Shown in pieces: positions 26,272 to 35,351 of a stretch of DNA of 64,000 nt. How positions within the stretch are numbered: position 1 is the first letter of the stretch; every line of letters starts with the position of its first letter. The notes under the pieces are model-generated. The model worked only from the letters and a program-made list of their open reading frames with translations. It had not been told where the DNA came from and did not search any database. Made by a program: the position numbers and the translations under genes. This DNA comes from Nocardia aurantia (GTDB lineage Bacteria; Actinomycetota; Actinomycetes; Mycobacteriales; Mycobacteriaceae): positions 1-64,000 of the forward strand of contig NZ_WEGI01000019.1 of NCBI RefSeq assembly GCF_009604425.1. The letters are read 5' to 3'.

Positions 26272-27129
26272 TCACCGTTCGGATCGGAATCGCACCAGTT
26301 GCCCGGGCCGCACCTGGGCGAGCCGGTCGACATCCGCGTCCACGACCGTGCCCACCACGGGATAACCGCCGGTGATCGGATGGTCGGCGAGGAACACCAC
26401 CGGCTGCCCCGACGGCGGCACCTGGATCGCGCCCAGCGGCATGCCCTCGGTGGGCAGTTCGGCGGCGTCGCGCCGGATCAGCGGCGGCCCGTCGGCCCGG
26501 TCCAGCCGAACCCCGACCCGATCGATGTCGGTGGACACCCGCCAGGTCCCGGTGCACAGATCGCCGGGACGAAGGAACCGGTCGTCGCGCGGGCCGAACC
26601 ACATCCGGACCTCCACCACATCCGCCGTCATCGGCGGGACCGGCGCGAACGCGACCTCCGGCCAGCGCCGCGGCGGCGGGCCCACCGGCAGTTCGGTACC
26701 CGCCTCGAGCGGTTCCGGCCCGATCCCGGCCAGCGTGTCGCGGCTGCGGGACCCCAGCACCGCCGCGGGCTCGAAGCCACCACGCACGGCGAGATAACAC
26801 CGCAACCCGGTCGCGGCCATGCCCAGCCGCAGCCGCCCGCCCCGCCGCAGGTACAGCACCGACGCGGGCGGCTCGGCCCGCCCGTCGACGCTGATCGGCA
26901 CCGGAGCACCGGTCACGGCCAGCACCGCGGGCTCGCCGACCTCGACACACAGTCCGCCGAGCACACATTCGATCGCGGCGGCCGATTCGTCGTTGCCCAC
27001 CAAGCGATTCGCCAACGCGAACGACGCCCGATCCGCCGCCCCCGACACCCCGACCCCCGCATGGAACCACCCCGGCCGCCCCCGATCCTGGATCGTGCTG
27101 AAGATCCCCGGGGACACCACCCGCACCAT
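26272..27129 (-). CDS. pxpC: 5-oxoprolinase subunit PxpC (KipA-like)
   Basis: A protein of about 285 residues of the biotin-dependent carboxyltransferase/KipA family. The N-terminus (VVSPGIFSTIQDRGRPGW) and the HPITGGYPVVG motif near the C-terminus are hallmarks. With PxpA and PxpB it hydrolyses 5-oxoproline to glutamate using ATP. The start is uncertain: GTG at 27141 or 27138, or ATG at 27129, after GGAGGAGG. A roughly 340-base gap separates it from pxpB, where most bacteria have overlapping genes. Confidence 0.9.
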   Translation of the reverse strand: MVRVVSPGIFSTIQDRGRPGWFHAGVGVSGAADRASFALANRLVGNDESAAAIECVLGGLCVEVGEPAVLAVTGAPVPISVDGRAEPPASVLYLRRGGRLRLGMAATGLRCYLAVRGGFEPAAVLGSRSRDTLAGIGPEPLEAGTELPVGPPPRRWPEVAFAPVPPMTADVVEVRMWFGPRDDRFLRPGDLCTGTWRVSTDIDRVGVRLDRADGPPLIRRDAAELPTEGMPLGAIQVPPSGQPVVFLADHPITGGYPVVGTVVDADVDRLAQVRPGQLVRFRSER

Positions 27130-27469
27130 ACCGCTCACCACACCTCCTCCACGCCCGACACGACCTCGCCGACGTTCGAAACCCGCACCTCGCCAACCGT
27201 TCTCACTTCATCGTGCGACCGCTCGCCCTCGTCCCACCGCCGACGCCCCGGCAAGTTCGGACGCCTCCCGCCGCACGGACGACCACGGCGAAACACGCCC
27301 GAGCCCGCCCCCGACGTCGGAGCGCGATGTCGGCACGGCCGAACAACGGCCGACTGCCGGGTTCGCACTCCGCCTCTCATCGACCGGCCACGACGGAAGG
27401 CACTCGGCGGCCGCCACTGTCCGCCGTCACCTCCGCACCGGCACGGCAGCGACTCCGTGCGCACCACGC
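27130..27469. other. Gap inside the pxp operon without a convincing gene
   Basis: About 340 bases between pxpB and pxpC. Open frames run through in several registers, but their translations are Arg/Gly/Ser-rich without recognisable features. The end nearest pxpC has a GAGGT/GAGGTG-rich stretch. It could be an insertion scar, a separate promoter for pxpC, or a decayed small gene. Confidence 0.4.
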
Positions 27470-28099
27470 TCACCGGCCCGCGACGGTGAAGCGCACCCGG
27501 CTGCCGGGACGGAGCAGGGCCGGGTCCGGGCGGGTGAGGTCCCACAGCACGGTGTCGGCGCGGCCGATCAGCTGCCACCCGCCGGGCGAGCGGCGGGGAT
27601 AGACGGCGCTGTAGCCGCCGGCCAGGGCGACGGATCCGGCGGGGACCGCGGTGCGCGACTGGTCACGGCGCGGCACAGTCAGATTCGCTCGAGGTGCTTC
27701 GAGGTAGCCGAATCCGGGCGCGAATCCCACGAAGGCGCAATGCCATTCGCAACCGGTGTGCCGGGCGATCAACTCGGGCACCGAGATGCCCAGCAGCCGT
27801 GCGGCATCGGTGAGATCCGCGCCGTCGTAGTGGACCGGGATCACGATCGGCTCGCCACGGTCGCCGTCGCCACCGCGCGGTGCGCTCGCCGCCGCCTCCC
27901 GCAACACCTGTGCCACGGCGGCCGGGTCGGTCCCGGGACGCAGGGTCACCAGGACCGTCCGGGCAGCCGGGAGGATGTCGGCGACGCCGTCGACCGGCCG
28001 CTCCCGCAGTCGGCCCGCCAGGGCGGCCGGAGCGTCCAGGTCCGGGGGTTCGAGCAGCAGGGCGCGATCGCCGGCGGGCCGGATCCGCAACTCCGTCAC
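27470..28099 (-). CDS. pxpB: 5-oxoprolinase subunit PxpB (KipI-like)
   Basis: A 209-residue allophanate-hydrolase-subunit-1-like protein. The motifs GFAPGFGYL, VPRRDQSRTAVPAGS and GGWQLIGRADT are all present. It forms the ATP-dependent 5-oxoprolinase with PxpA and PxpC. The GTG start overlaps the pxpA stop (GTGA), so it is coupled to pxpA. The length is normal for the family. Confidence 0.92.
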   Translation of the reverse strand: MTELRIRPAGDRALLLEPPDLDAPAALAGRLRERPVDGVADILPAARTVLVTLRPGTDPAAVAQVLREAAASAPRGGDGDRGEPIVIPVHYDGADLTDAARLLGISVPELIARHTGCEWHCAFVGFAPGFGYLEAPRANLTVPRRDQSRTAVPAGSVALAGGYSAVYPRRSPGGWQLIGRADTVLWDLTRPDPALLRPGSRVRFTVAGR

Positions 28100-28842
28100 G
28101 CGAACGCCCGCAATTCGACACCCTCGCCGGCGAGGGTGTCCCGGATGGACCGGGCCATCGCCACCGCGCCCGGCGAATCGCCGTGTACGCACAGGCTGCG
28201 GACCGCCACCGGCACCTCGGCGCCGGTGGCGTCGCGGGCGGTACCGCCGACCGCGATCGAGAGCGCCTGTGCCACCGCGTCTCTCGGAGGCAGGACGTCG
28301 CCGGGCGCGCCGCGCGGGACCAGCGTGCCGGCCGGGGTATAGCCCCGGTCGGCGAACCCCTCTGCGTGAAAGGCGATTCCGGCCGCGTCCGCCGCGCGCT
28401 CGAGCTCCGAGCCCGGCGAGGCGAGCAGCGCGAGACCGCCGAAAGCGGTGAGGGCCGACACCACCGCCGCGGCGATCTCCGGATCGGCGGAAGCGGAATG
28501 GTACAGCGCACCATGGGGTTTCACGTACCGCACCGCGTCGCCGGCCGCTCGCGCGCACGCGTCCAGCGCCCCGATCTGGTACAGGCACTCGTCGGCCAAC
28601 TCGCGCGGCGGTACCGCGATCGCGCGCCGGCCGAAACCGGCGAGATCCCGATACGAGACGTGTGCGCCGATCCGCACCCCGCGTTCGACGGCCGCCGCAC
28701 AGGTCCGGCGCATGATCGACGGATCCCCGGCATGGAAACCACAGGCGATGTTCGCGCTGGTCACGATGTCCAGCAGGGCGATGTCGTCACCCATCGACCA
28801 GGCGCCGAACCCCTCACCGAGGTCACTGTTCAGATCGATCAT
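28096..28842 (-). CDS. pxpA: 5-oxoprolinase subunit PxpA (LamB/YcsF)
   Basis: A 248-residue LamB/YcsF protein starting MIDLNSDLGEGFG, with IACGFHAGDPSIM and YVKPHGALYH, the conserved family signatures. It provides the hydrolytic subunit of 5-oxoprolinase, which removes the damaged-glutamate product pyroglutamate. It is first in the operon and divergent from a GntR gene, with palindromic sites between. Confidence 0.93.
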   Translation of the reverse strand: MIDLNSDLGEGFGAWSMGDDIALLDIVTSANIACGFHAGDPSIMRRTCAAAVERGVRIGAHVSYRDLAGFGRRAIAVPPRELADECLYQIGALDACARAAGDAVRYVKPHGALYHSASADPEIAAAVVSALTAFGGLALLASPGSELERAADAAGIAFHAEGFADRGYTPAGTLVPRGAPGDVLPPRDAVAQALSIAVGGTARDATGAEVPVAVRSLCVHGDSPGAVAMARSIRDTLAGEGVELRAFA

Positions 28843-28920
28843 CGCCGCTGCCGCCTTTCCACGCCGTCCGCGACCCGGTCCGAACCCACAACCCGAATGC
28901 GGTACGCGTCCCAGCCTAGT

Positions 28921-28963
28921 GATCGTTGAACGATCCGGCAATACTGCGAATGGATCGTCCGAT
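28921..28963. promoter_or_regulatory. Palindromic operator sites between pxpA and the GntR gene
   Basis: GATCGTT-G-AACGATC (28921-28935) is a perfect 15-base palindrome, and ATCG-TC-CGAT (28954-28963) is a shorter one sharing the ATCG half. They sit between divergent starts, 79 bases from pxpA and 74 from the GntR gene. Paired sites suit binding by the neighbouring FCD-type GntR regulator. Confidence 0.6.
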
Positions 28964-29036
28964 AGCTCGGAATTCCCGGGTAGCCTGAGGCAGCAGCCCG
29001 GTCGGTGGCCGATCGGCGAGAGGCGAGGAGGCTCGG

Positions 29037-29756
29037 ATGACCACCCCGTCCGACGCGGCGGTCGACGGTTACGCGAGGCTGGCCGCCCATCGCGACCGGC
29101 TCGACCGCGCCAGCCGGGCCGCTCAGGTCGCCGGCATCGTCCGTGACGGCATCCTGGACGGCACGTTCCGGCCGGGCGCACGCCTGTCGGAGCCGGATAT
29201 CTGTGCGGCCCTGGGTGTTTCGCGCAACACTCTGCGTGAGGCGTTCCGCACGCTGATCGAGGAGCGGCTGGTCACGCACGAGCTCAATCGCGGTGTCTTC
29301 GTGCGCATTCCGTCGACGGAGGACATCGCGGAGGTGTACAGGTGCCGCCGGGTGGTGGAATGCACCGCGCTGCGCGAATATTCGCGTGTCGGTACCGGCA
29401 CCGAACAGGTGGTTGCCGCGCTGCGGCGGGCGGACGAGTGCGCCGCGCGGGCGGACTGGACCGGCGTCGGCACGGCCGATGTCGACTTCCATCGCGCGAT
29501 CACCGCGCTCAACGGCAGCCGGCTGCTGGATTCGCTGATGGCCAACGTGTGGAACGAATTACGGCTGATCTTCCACGTCGCCGCCGACGCGCACGCCTTC
29601 CACCGGCCCTATCTGCGGCGCAATCACGAGGTGTTCGACGCGCTCGCGCGCGGGGAGGCCACGGTCGCGGCGGATCTGCTCGACGCGTATCTGCGCGACG
29701 CCGAGACGCAGATCCAGGCCGCCTACGCCGCGATCACCACCCGGAGCGAACGATGA
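29037..29756 (+). CDS. GntR-family (FCD) regulator, probably of the pxp operon
   Basis: A 239-residue regulator with an N-terminal winged helix (about residues 30-95; SEPDICAALGVSRNTLREAFRTL) and an FCD domain with metal-binding-type Asp/His residues (TADVDFHRAI, RRNHEVFDAL). The ATG follows AGGAGG. It is divergent from pxpA, and the dyads at 28921-28963 are the likely operators. The stop overlaps the NUDIX start (ATGA). Confidence 0.88.
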   Translation: MTTPSDAAVDGYARLAAHRDRLDRASRAAQVAGIVRDGILDGTFRPGARLSEPDICAALGVSRNTLREAFRTLIEERLVTHELNRGVFVRIPSTEDIAEVYRCRRVVECTALREYSRVGTGTEQVVAALRRADECAARADWTGVGTADVDFHRAITALNGSRLLDSLMANVWNELRLIFHVAADAHAFHRPYLRRNHEVFDALARGEATVAADLLDAYLRDAETQIQAAYAAITTRSER

Positions 29757-30280
29757 GCGAGGTGATCGCGGTCTACGACGCCGCCGGCCGGCCCCTCGGC
29801 GCCGAGGAGCGCGCCACGGTCTACGAGCGCGGGCTGTGGCACGCCAGCGCCGGCGTGCTGGTCCGTTCCCGCGACGGCGACCGGGTGTACGTGCACCGCC
29901 GCACCGAGACCAAGGCAATGTTCGCCGGCATGCACGACTGCCTCGCCGGCGGGGTGGTCGGGCCCGGCGAGGATCCGGCCGCGGCGGCGGTGCGCGAATT
30001 GGCGGAGGAACTGGGCGTCGAGCTCGGTCCCGGCGACGAATTGCCGGTGCCGCGGGCGCGGGTCGCCTGGGACGGGCGATGGGCCGGACGCCCGATGCGC
30101 TGCCATGTGTTCGCCTACGAGGTGCGCCACGACGGCCCGTTCCGGCACCAGCCCGAGGAGGTCGCCGAGGGCTGGTGGTGGACCGACGCGGAACTCCTCG
30201 CGCACCTGGCGGATCCGCGCTGGCCGTTCGTCCCCGACACCCGCGTGGTGCTGCCCGCGGTGTTGCGCGCGCCCCGGTGA
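29753..30280 (+). CDS. NUDIX hydrolase
   Basis: A 175-residue protein with a complete Nudix box: GVVGPGEDPAAAAVRELA continuing to EELGV, matching Gx5Ex7REUxEExGU. The N-terminal ATVYERGLWHASAGVLV and C-terminal acidic WWWTDAEL segments resemble Orf17/IDI-like NUDIX proteins. The substrate is unknown. It is coupled to the GntR gene by a four-base overlap. Confidence 0.9.
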   Translation: MSEVIAVYDAAGRPLGAEERATVYERGLWHASAGVLVRSRDGDRVYVHRRTETKAMFAGMHDCLAGGVVGPGEDPAAAAVRELAEELGVELGPGDELPVPRARVAWDGRWAGRPMRCHVFAYEVRHDGPFRHQPEEVAEGWWWTDAELLAHLADPRWPFVPDTRVVLPAVLRAPR

Positions 30281-30289
30281 GGCGCGCGC
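30265..30289. terminator. Hairpin spanning the NUDIX stop codon
   Basis: GCGCGCGCC (30265-30273) and GGCGCGCGC (30281-30289) form a perfect 9-bp stem with a 7-base loop containing the stop codon. It lies between convergent genes 16 bases apart and probably serves both directions. Confidence 0.55.
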
Positions 30290-30296
30290 CGGCCGG

Positions 30297-31439
30297 TTAC
30301 TTGCCGCCCTCGGCCAATGTCACCGGCTGCGCCTGGAATCCGGTGCCGGTGACGTCGATGCCCTGGCCCTTCAACAGGTCCAGCGCCTTGGTGACGTACT
30401 CGTTGGTGTAGGCGTCGGCGTCCGGCGCCTTCGTCAGCACGGTGTGCCCCTCCTGATTCTTGGTCTGCTGCGCGATCGCGACGGTCCGATCCCAGGCGCC
30501 CTTGTCGATCGTCCCGACTCCGGCGGGCGACGGCCAGATCAGCTTGTTCACCTCGTTGATCTGCCACTGCTGATGGCTGGCCCCGAGGGTGGACCCGGCC
30601 GCGACGGTGATGTCGCGGCACTTGTCGACGTGGTCGCGGCAGAACGCCCAGCCCTTCAGCGACGCGGCGATGAACTTCACCGTGCGATCCTGATACGCGG
30701 CGTCCTTCAGCTTCGCGGTGTTGGCCCAGATCGCGTCCTGCAACATGGCGACGCCCTGATCGTTCCAGTCGATCGTGGTGAAATCGTCTGCCGTGTAGAG
30801 CTTTCCGGTGGCCGGATTCTTCACCTCGAGCAGCTGCGCGTACTCGTTGTACGACATCGCCTGCGCGGCATCGATATCGTGCGAGAGGAAGGCGTTCATG
30901 TCGAACTGCTGCTGCACCAGGGTGACATCCTTCGCCGGATCCAGCCCCGCCTTGGTCATTCCGGCGAACAGCTCGAATTCGTTGCCGTAGCCCCAGTTTC
31001 CGACCTTCTTGGCCTTCAGGTCGGCGGGCCCGGCGATGTTCGCGGACTTGAACGCCACCTGCTTGGTACCCGAACGCTGGTACACCTGCGCCACATCGGT
31101 GATCCCCGCTCCGGCCTCCCGCGAGGCCAGCGCCTTCGGCACCCACGCGATCGCGTAGTCCGCCTGGCCCTGCGCGAGCACCGTCTGCGGCACGATATCG
31201 GTTCCGCCGTCGAGGATCTGGACGTCCAGCCCCTGCTCCTTGTAGAAGCCCTGGTCGACGGCCGCCAGGTAGCCCGCGAACTGCCCCTGTTTGAACCACT
31301 GCAACTGCAGCTTCACGGTGGCGAGGCCCGACTGCGAGGAGGTCGTCGTGTCCGAGGTGGTGCTGCATCCGGTGAGGGTGGCCAGGCCGATGGCCACCAC
31401 CCCCAGACAGGCGCGCAATGTCCGTGTGCGGGTTGTCAT
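30297..31439 (-). CDS. ABC substrate-binding lipoprotein, NMT1/THI5-like
   Basis: A 380-residue lipoprotein; the signal peptide ends in LTGC with Cys at residue 25. The mature part is an NMT1/THI5-like binding fold (LQLQWFKQGQFAGYLAAVDQ opens it), the family that binds pyrimidine-type compounds such as hydroxymethylpyrimidine precursors and riboflavin. The ATG at 31439 follows GGAGAAGGA and overlaps the permease stop. It is last in the hydantoin/pyrimidine cluster and is likely to capture its substrate outside the cell. Confidence 0.9.
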   Translation of the reverse strand: MTTRTRTLRACLGVVAIGLATLTGCSTTSDTTTSSQSGLATVKLQLQWFKQGQFAGYLAAVDQGFYKEQGLDVQILDGGTDIVPQTVLAQGQADYAIAWVPKALASREAGAGITDVAQVYQRSGTKQVAFKSANIAGPADLKAKKVGNWGYGNEFELFAGMTKAGLDPAKDVTLVQQQFDMNAFLSHDIDAAQAMSYNEYAQLLEVKNPATGKLYTADDFTTIDWNDQGVAMLQDAIWANTAKLKDAAYQDRTVKFIAASLKGWAFCRDHVDKCRDITVAAGSTLGASHQQWQINEVNKLIWPSPAGVGTIDKGAWDRTVAIAQQTKNQEGHTVLTKAPDADAYTNEYVTKALDLLKGQGIDVTGTGFQAQPVTLAEGGK

Positions 31440-32197
31440 TTCCTTCTCCATCCGATGATGCGGGGTCGACGGGTGAGTCGTTCGAGGAGCAGCACGGCCG
31501 CGAGGAACAGCAGGCCGAGCACCATCGCGGCGGCCACATAGGCCCACGCCCGCGGATAGGCGGTGTTCGCCGCCGCGGAGGTGATCCGGCTGCCCAGACC
31601 GTGCTGCAGGCCGCCGAAGTATTCGGCGATGAGTGCGGCGATGACCGCGCCGGGCGCGGCGATCCGCAGCCCGGTGAACAGGTGCGGCAGCGCCGCCGGC
31701 AGCCGCACGGTCCGGGTGACCTGCCAGCCGGTGGCTGCGTACGCGGTCATCAGATCGGCGTGCACCCGCGGCACCTGCCGCAGGCCCTTCAGCGTGCTGA
31801 CGTAGACGGGGAAGAACACCACGATCGTCGCGACCAGCCGCCGCGGCAGGTCGGTGGTGGTGCCGTACATCGAGTTCAGCAGCGGCGCCAGCGCCACGAT
31901 CGGCACGGTGGCCGCCGCGGCCGACAACGGGCCCAGCAGCCCGTCCACCGGCCGGAATCGGACCGCCAGCGCCGCGGCGAAGATGCCGAGCAGCGCACCG
32001 GCCACCAGCCCGAACAGGGCGTTACCGCCGGTGGAGGCGGCCGCCTCGGCGATGTTGTGCGCGTCGGTGTGGATCGCGCTCGCGATGGCACTCGGGGCCG
32101 GCAACAGGAACGACGGCAGTCCGGCCGCCACCGTGAGCACCTGCCACAACACCACGATCAGCACACCGACCACGATCGGCGGAAACCAGGACCTCAT
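31436..32197 (-). CDS. ABC transporter permease
   Basis: A 253-residue SsuC/ThiX-type permease with six membrane helices and an EAA loop near HADLMTAYAATGW. It overlaps the ATPase gene and the binding-protein gene by four bases each. With the permease at 33159-34085 it probably forms a heterodimer. Confidence 0.88.
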   Translation of the reverse strand: MRSWFPPIVVGVLIVVLWQVLTVAAGLPSFLLPAPSAIASAIHTDAHNIAEAAASTGGNALFGLVAGALLGIFAAALAVRFRPVDGLLGPLSAAAATVPIVALAPLLNSMYGTTTDLPRRLVATIVVFFPVYVSTLKGLRQVPRVHADLMTAYAATGWQVTRTVRLPAALPHLFTGLRIAAPGAVIAALIAEYFGGLQHGLGSRITSAAANTAYPRAWAYVAAAMVLGLLFLAAVLLLERLTRRPRIIGWRRK

Positions 32198-33132
32198 CGA
32201 ATGTCCCTGCCCGACAACGCGTCACGACCCGCGCCCGCAGCCGGTTCGTCGCGGTCCGGCGAGACCGGTGACGCGTTCTCCGGCGTTTCGCCCGATACCC
32301 GGTGCGCCGGGGAAGATTCCGGCGACACCGGCAGGTGACCCCGGTGCAGTGCCTCGCGCACCGCCGCAACGGATTCGAAGAAGGACTCGCCGGCCCGGAT
32401 GTCGACGTCCGGGTCCGCGGTCCGGCCCGGACTGCCGGTCGCGACGATCGCGGTGACGCGGCCCGGCCGGGGCGACATCACCACCACGCGGTCCGACAGG
32501 AACACCGCCTCCGGAATGGAATGGGTGACGAACAGGACCGCGGCCCCGGTCTCGCCGGTGATGCGCAGCAGTTCGCCCTGCATCCGCTCGCGGGTCATCT
32601 CGTCGAGCGCGCCGAACGGTTCGTCCATCAGCAGCAGCGGCGGTTTGCGCGCGAGCGCGCGGGCGATCGCCACGCGTTGTTGCATGCCGCCGGACAACTC
32701 GCCCGGGAAACGCCGGGCGAACTCGGCGAGGCCGGTCATCTCCAGCAATTCGGCACTGCGGGAACGTCTTTCCCGCTTGGGTACCTTGTGCAGCTCCAGC
32801 GGCAGTTCGACGTTCTCCTGCACCGTCCGCCAGTCCAGCAGCCCGGCCTGCTGGAAGGCGATGCCGTACTCCTGGTCCAGCCGGGCCCGGTGGGCCGGTT
32901 TACCGTGCACCGCAACGGTTCCCGAGGTCGGTTCCTCCAGATCGGCGACGATCCGCAGCAGGGTCGACTTCCCGCAGCCGGACGGCCCGATCAGGGAGAC
33001 GAATTCGCCCGCCGCCACGGTCACGGTGATGTCCCGCAGGGCGGTCACCGCGCCCGCCGGATACACCTTGCCGACTCCGTCCAGTTCCACCGCCGCGACA
33101 CCGGCCGGACTCGACACCGAATTCAATTCCAT
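32194..33132 (-). CDS. ABC transporter ATPase
   Basis: A 312-residue ATPase: Walker A GPSGCGKST (residues 49-57), signature LSGGMQQ (146-152), Walker B LLLMDEP (166-172). The last 50 residues form a Ser/Pro/Glu-rich tail not needed for the fold. I chose the ATG at 33132 with GGAAAG upstream; a TTG at 33162 overlapping the preceding stop would add ten residues. It energises the importer of this cluster. Confidence 0.9.
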   Translation of the reverse strand: MELNSVSSPAGVAAVELDGVGKVYPAGAVTALRDITVTVAAGEFVSLIGPSGCGKSTLLRIVADLEEPTSGTVAVHGKPAHRARLDQEYGIAFQQAGLLDWRTVQENVELPLELHKVPKRERRSRSAELLEMTGLAEFARRFPGELSGGMQQRVAIARALARKPPLLLMDEPFGALDEMTRERMQGELLRITGETGAAVLFVTHSIPEAVFLSDRVVVMSPRPGRVTAIVATGSPGRTADPDVDIRAGESFFESVAAVREALHRGHLPVSPESSPAHRVSGETPENASPVSPDRDEPAAGAGRDALSGRDIR

Positions 33133-33158
33133 GACAGCACTTTCCGTGACGAGCAGGT

Positions 33159-34085
33159 TCAACTAGCGCCGACCGGGCGGCTGTATCGGCGCAGGGCGAG
33201 CTCGGACAGCGACACCAGGCCGGTCAGGAGCACCCCCAGCAGGGCGGCGGCGAACACGGCCGCGTACAGCCGCGCCGCGTTACCGGTGGACTGCTGGGAG
33301 AAGACGATGATCTGGCGGCCGATACCGCCGGCGGTACCCGTCGAGATCTCCGCGACCACCGCACCGACCACCGCGGCGGCCGCCGCGAGCCGCAGCGCGG
33401 GCAACAGGTACGGCACCGCCGCGGGCAGCCGCAGCCGCAGCAGCGTGGCCCACCAGCCGGCGGCGTAGCTGTGCAGCAACTCCACCGCGGCGGCCGGCGG
33501 CGATTGCAGCCCACGCAACATCCCGACCGCGACCGGGAAGAACACCAGATAGGCCGCGATCACCACGATGCTCATCCAGGGCCGCCACGGTTGCCCCGCG
33601 ATCGCGATCCGGCCACCCCAGCCCGCGACCAGCGGAGCCAGCGCGATCAGCGGAATCGTCTGCGACACCACGACATACGGCAGCAGCCCGCGCTCGACCC
33701 AGGCGAAGCGCTGCATCACCACCGCGAGCAGCCCACCCACCACCGTGCCCAGCACCAGCGCGAGCAACGCCAGCCCGAAGGTGAAACCGGCTGTGTGCAA
33801 CAGTGTCTCGCCGACGGTCCGATGCCCGTCCCGATCCCCGAGCACCGTCACCACGGCCCACACGTGCGGCAGCGCCCCGTCCGTGGTGCGCGGCAGGATC
33901 CGGGTCCCGCCGACGCTCACCCCATGCGCCGGCACCAGCAGCTTGACCAATTCCCACACGACCACCACGAGCGCGAGCGCCGCCACCGGATACAGCCGGC
34001 GCGCGAATCGCGGTGCACCGCCGCGGCTCACCCGAACGGCCACCGGGACCACACCGATCTCGACCGTCTCACCGACGACCGCCAT
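33159..34085 (-). CDS. ABC transporter permease
   Basis: A 308-residue permease with six helices after a polar N-terminus of about 30 residues; the EAA loop is near ELLHSYAAGWW. The ATG at 34085 has GAGGGG upstream. The 195 bases between it and the luciferase-like gene contain no recognisable gene. It is the first transporter gene after the catabolic enzymes. Confidence 0.87.
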   Translation of the reverse strand: MAVVGETVEIGVVPVAVRVSRGGAPRFARRLYPVAALALVVVVWELVKLLVPAHGVSVGGTRILPRTTDGALPHVWAVVTVLGDRDGHRTVGETLLHTAGFTFGLALLALVLGTVVGGLLAVVMQRFAWVERGLLPYVVVSQTIPLIALAPLVAGWGGRIAIAGQPWRPWMSIVVIAAYLVFFPVAVGMLRGLQSPPAAAVELLHSYAAGWWATLLRLRLPAAVPYLLPALRLAAAAAVVGAVVAEISTGTAGGIGRQIIVFSQQSTGNAARLYAAVFAAALLGVLLTGLVSLSELALRRYSRPVGAS

Positions 34086-34280
34086 CTCGAGCCCCTCTCG
34101 TTCGCACAGCCGGATCCGAGCCGAGGCTGCCATCGATCGGCCCCCGGACGCCCCGGGCCGGCCGCTTCCACTCCCCGCGGACCGTCCACTCACCCGAGCC
34201 CGGCGGCGGATCCGCGAAGTGCGCCCGGCCACCGCCGCAGACCCGGCCCTCGCGATGCTTCAGCACTTCCGCCGGCCGGT

Positions 34281-35318
34281 TCACGAGGCGCTCTCGGTGG
34301 CCGTCACCGGGGCGGCCAGGCGCGGCAGGACCTGTTCGCCGTACGCCTCGAGCGTCGCGGTCTTCGCGTCGTGCTGGAGGTAGACGGCGAACTGGTCGAC
34401 GCCCAGGGCCTCCAGTTCACGCAGCCGGATCAGCTGTTCGTCCGGGGTGCCGAGCAGGCAGAAGCGGTCGACGATCTCGTCGGGCACGAAATCGGTGTGG
34501 GTGTTGCCCGCCCGGCCGTGCTCGTTGTAGTCGTATCCGGTCCGGCCCGCGATGTAATCGGTGAGCGCGGCCGGGACCTCGCTGCCGGCGCCGTATCTCG
34601 CGACGAGGTCGGCGACATGGTTGCCGACCATGCCGCCGAACCAACGGCACTGTTCCCGTGCGTGTTTCAGCGCCGCCACCGAACCGTCGGTGACGTAGGC
34701 GGGCGCGGCCACGCAGATCGTGACCGCGCCCGGGTCGCGGCCGGCGCGTTCGGCGGCCGCGCGCACCCGGGCGACCGTCCACGCGGTGATGTCCGGATCG
34801 GCCAGCTGGAGGATGAACCCGTCGGCCACCTCGCCGGTGAGATCCAGTGCGCGCGGGCCGTATCCGGCCGCCCACACCTCGAGCCGGGAGTCTCCGGCCC
34901 ACGGGAACCGGACGGTGGCGTCGCCGACGCGAGCGCTGCGCCCGTTGCCCAATTCCCGGATCACCTCGATGGATTCGCGCAGCGTCGCCAGCGTGGCGGG
35001 CCGGCCGCCGAGCGTGCGCACCGCCGAATCACCGCGCCCGATACCGCAGATCGTGCGATTGCCGTACATCTCGTTGAGGGTCGCGAACGTCGACGCGGTG
35101 ACCGTCCAGTCCCGCGTCGACGGGTTGGTCACCATCGGGCCGACCGTCACCTTGCGGGTGGCGGCGAGGATCGCGCTGTAGATGACGTACGGCTCCTGCC
35201 ACAGCAGATGCGAGTCGAAGGTCCACACGTGCGAGAAGCCGTGTGTCTCCGCCACTCTCGCGAGTTCCACCACGCGCGAGGCCGGCGGCGTGCACTGCAA
35301 CACCACCCCGATGTCCAT
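34281..35318 (-). CDS. Luciferase-like (LLM class) flavin/F420-dependent oxidoreductase
   Basis: A 345-residue TIM-barrel oxidoreductase of the luciferase-like family, resembling the TIGR03842 group (HGFSHVWTFDSHLLWQEPYV; GRGDSAVRTLGG). It uses reduced flavin or F420. It lies between dihydropyrimidinase and the importer, in the place where a dihydropyrimidine dehydrogenase would be expected, so it may oxidise or reduce the ring substrate of this pathway. That role is an inference from position only. Confidence 0.85.
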   Translation of the reverse strand: MDIGVVLQCTPPASRVVELARVAETHGFSHVWTFDSHLLWQEPYVIYSAILAATRKVTVGPMVTNPSTRDWTVTASTFATLNEMYGNRTICGIGRGDSAVRTLGGRPATLATLRESIEVIRELGNGRSARVGDATVRFPWAGDSRLEVWAAGYGPRALDLTGEVADGFILQLADPDITAWTVARVRAAAERAGRDPGAVTICVAAPAYVTDGSVAALKHAREQCRWFGGMVGNHVADLVARYGAGSEVPAALTDYIAGRTGYDYNEHGRAGNTHTDFVPDEIVDRFCLLGTPDEQLIRLRELEALGVDQFAVYLQHDAKTATLEAYGEQVLPRLAAPVTATESAS

Positions 35319-35351
35319 GGGGCGCCCTCCTTGTCCGGATCGGAATGTGGC

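Noticed and set aside
27135..27578. Minus-strand gene filling the pxpB/pxpC gap
   Set aside because: It overlaps pxpB for 100 bases and its translation looks like a frame shadow.
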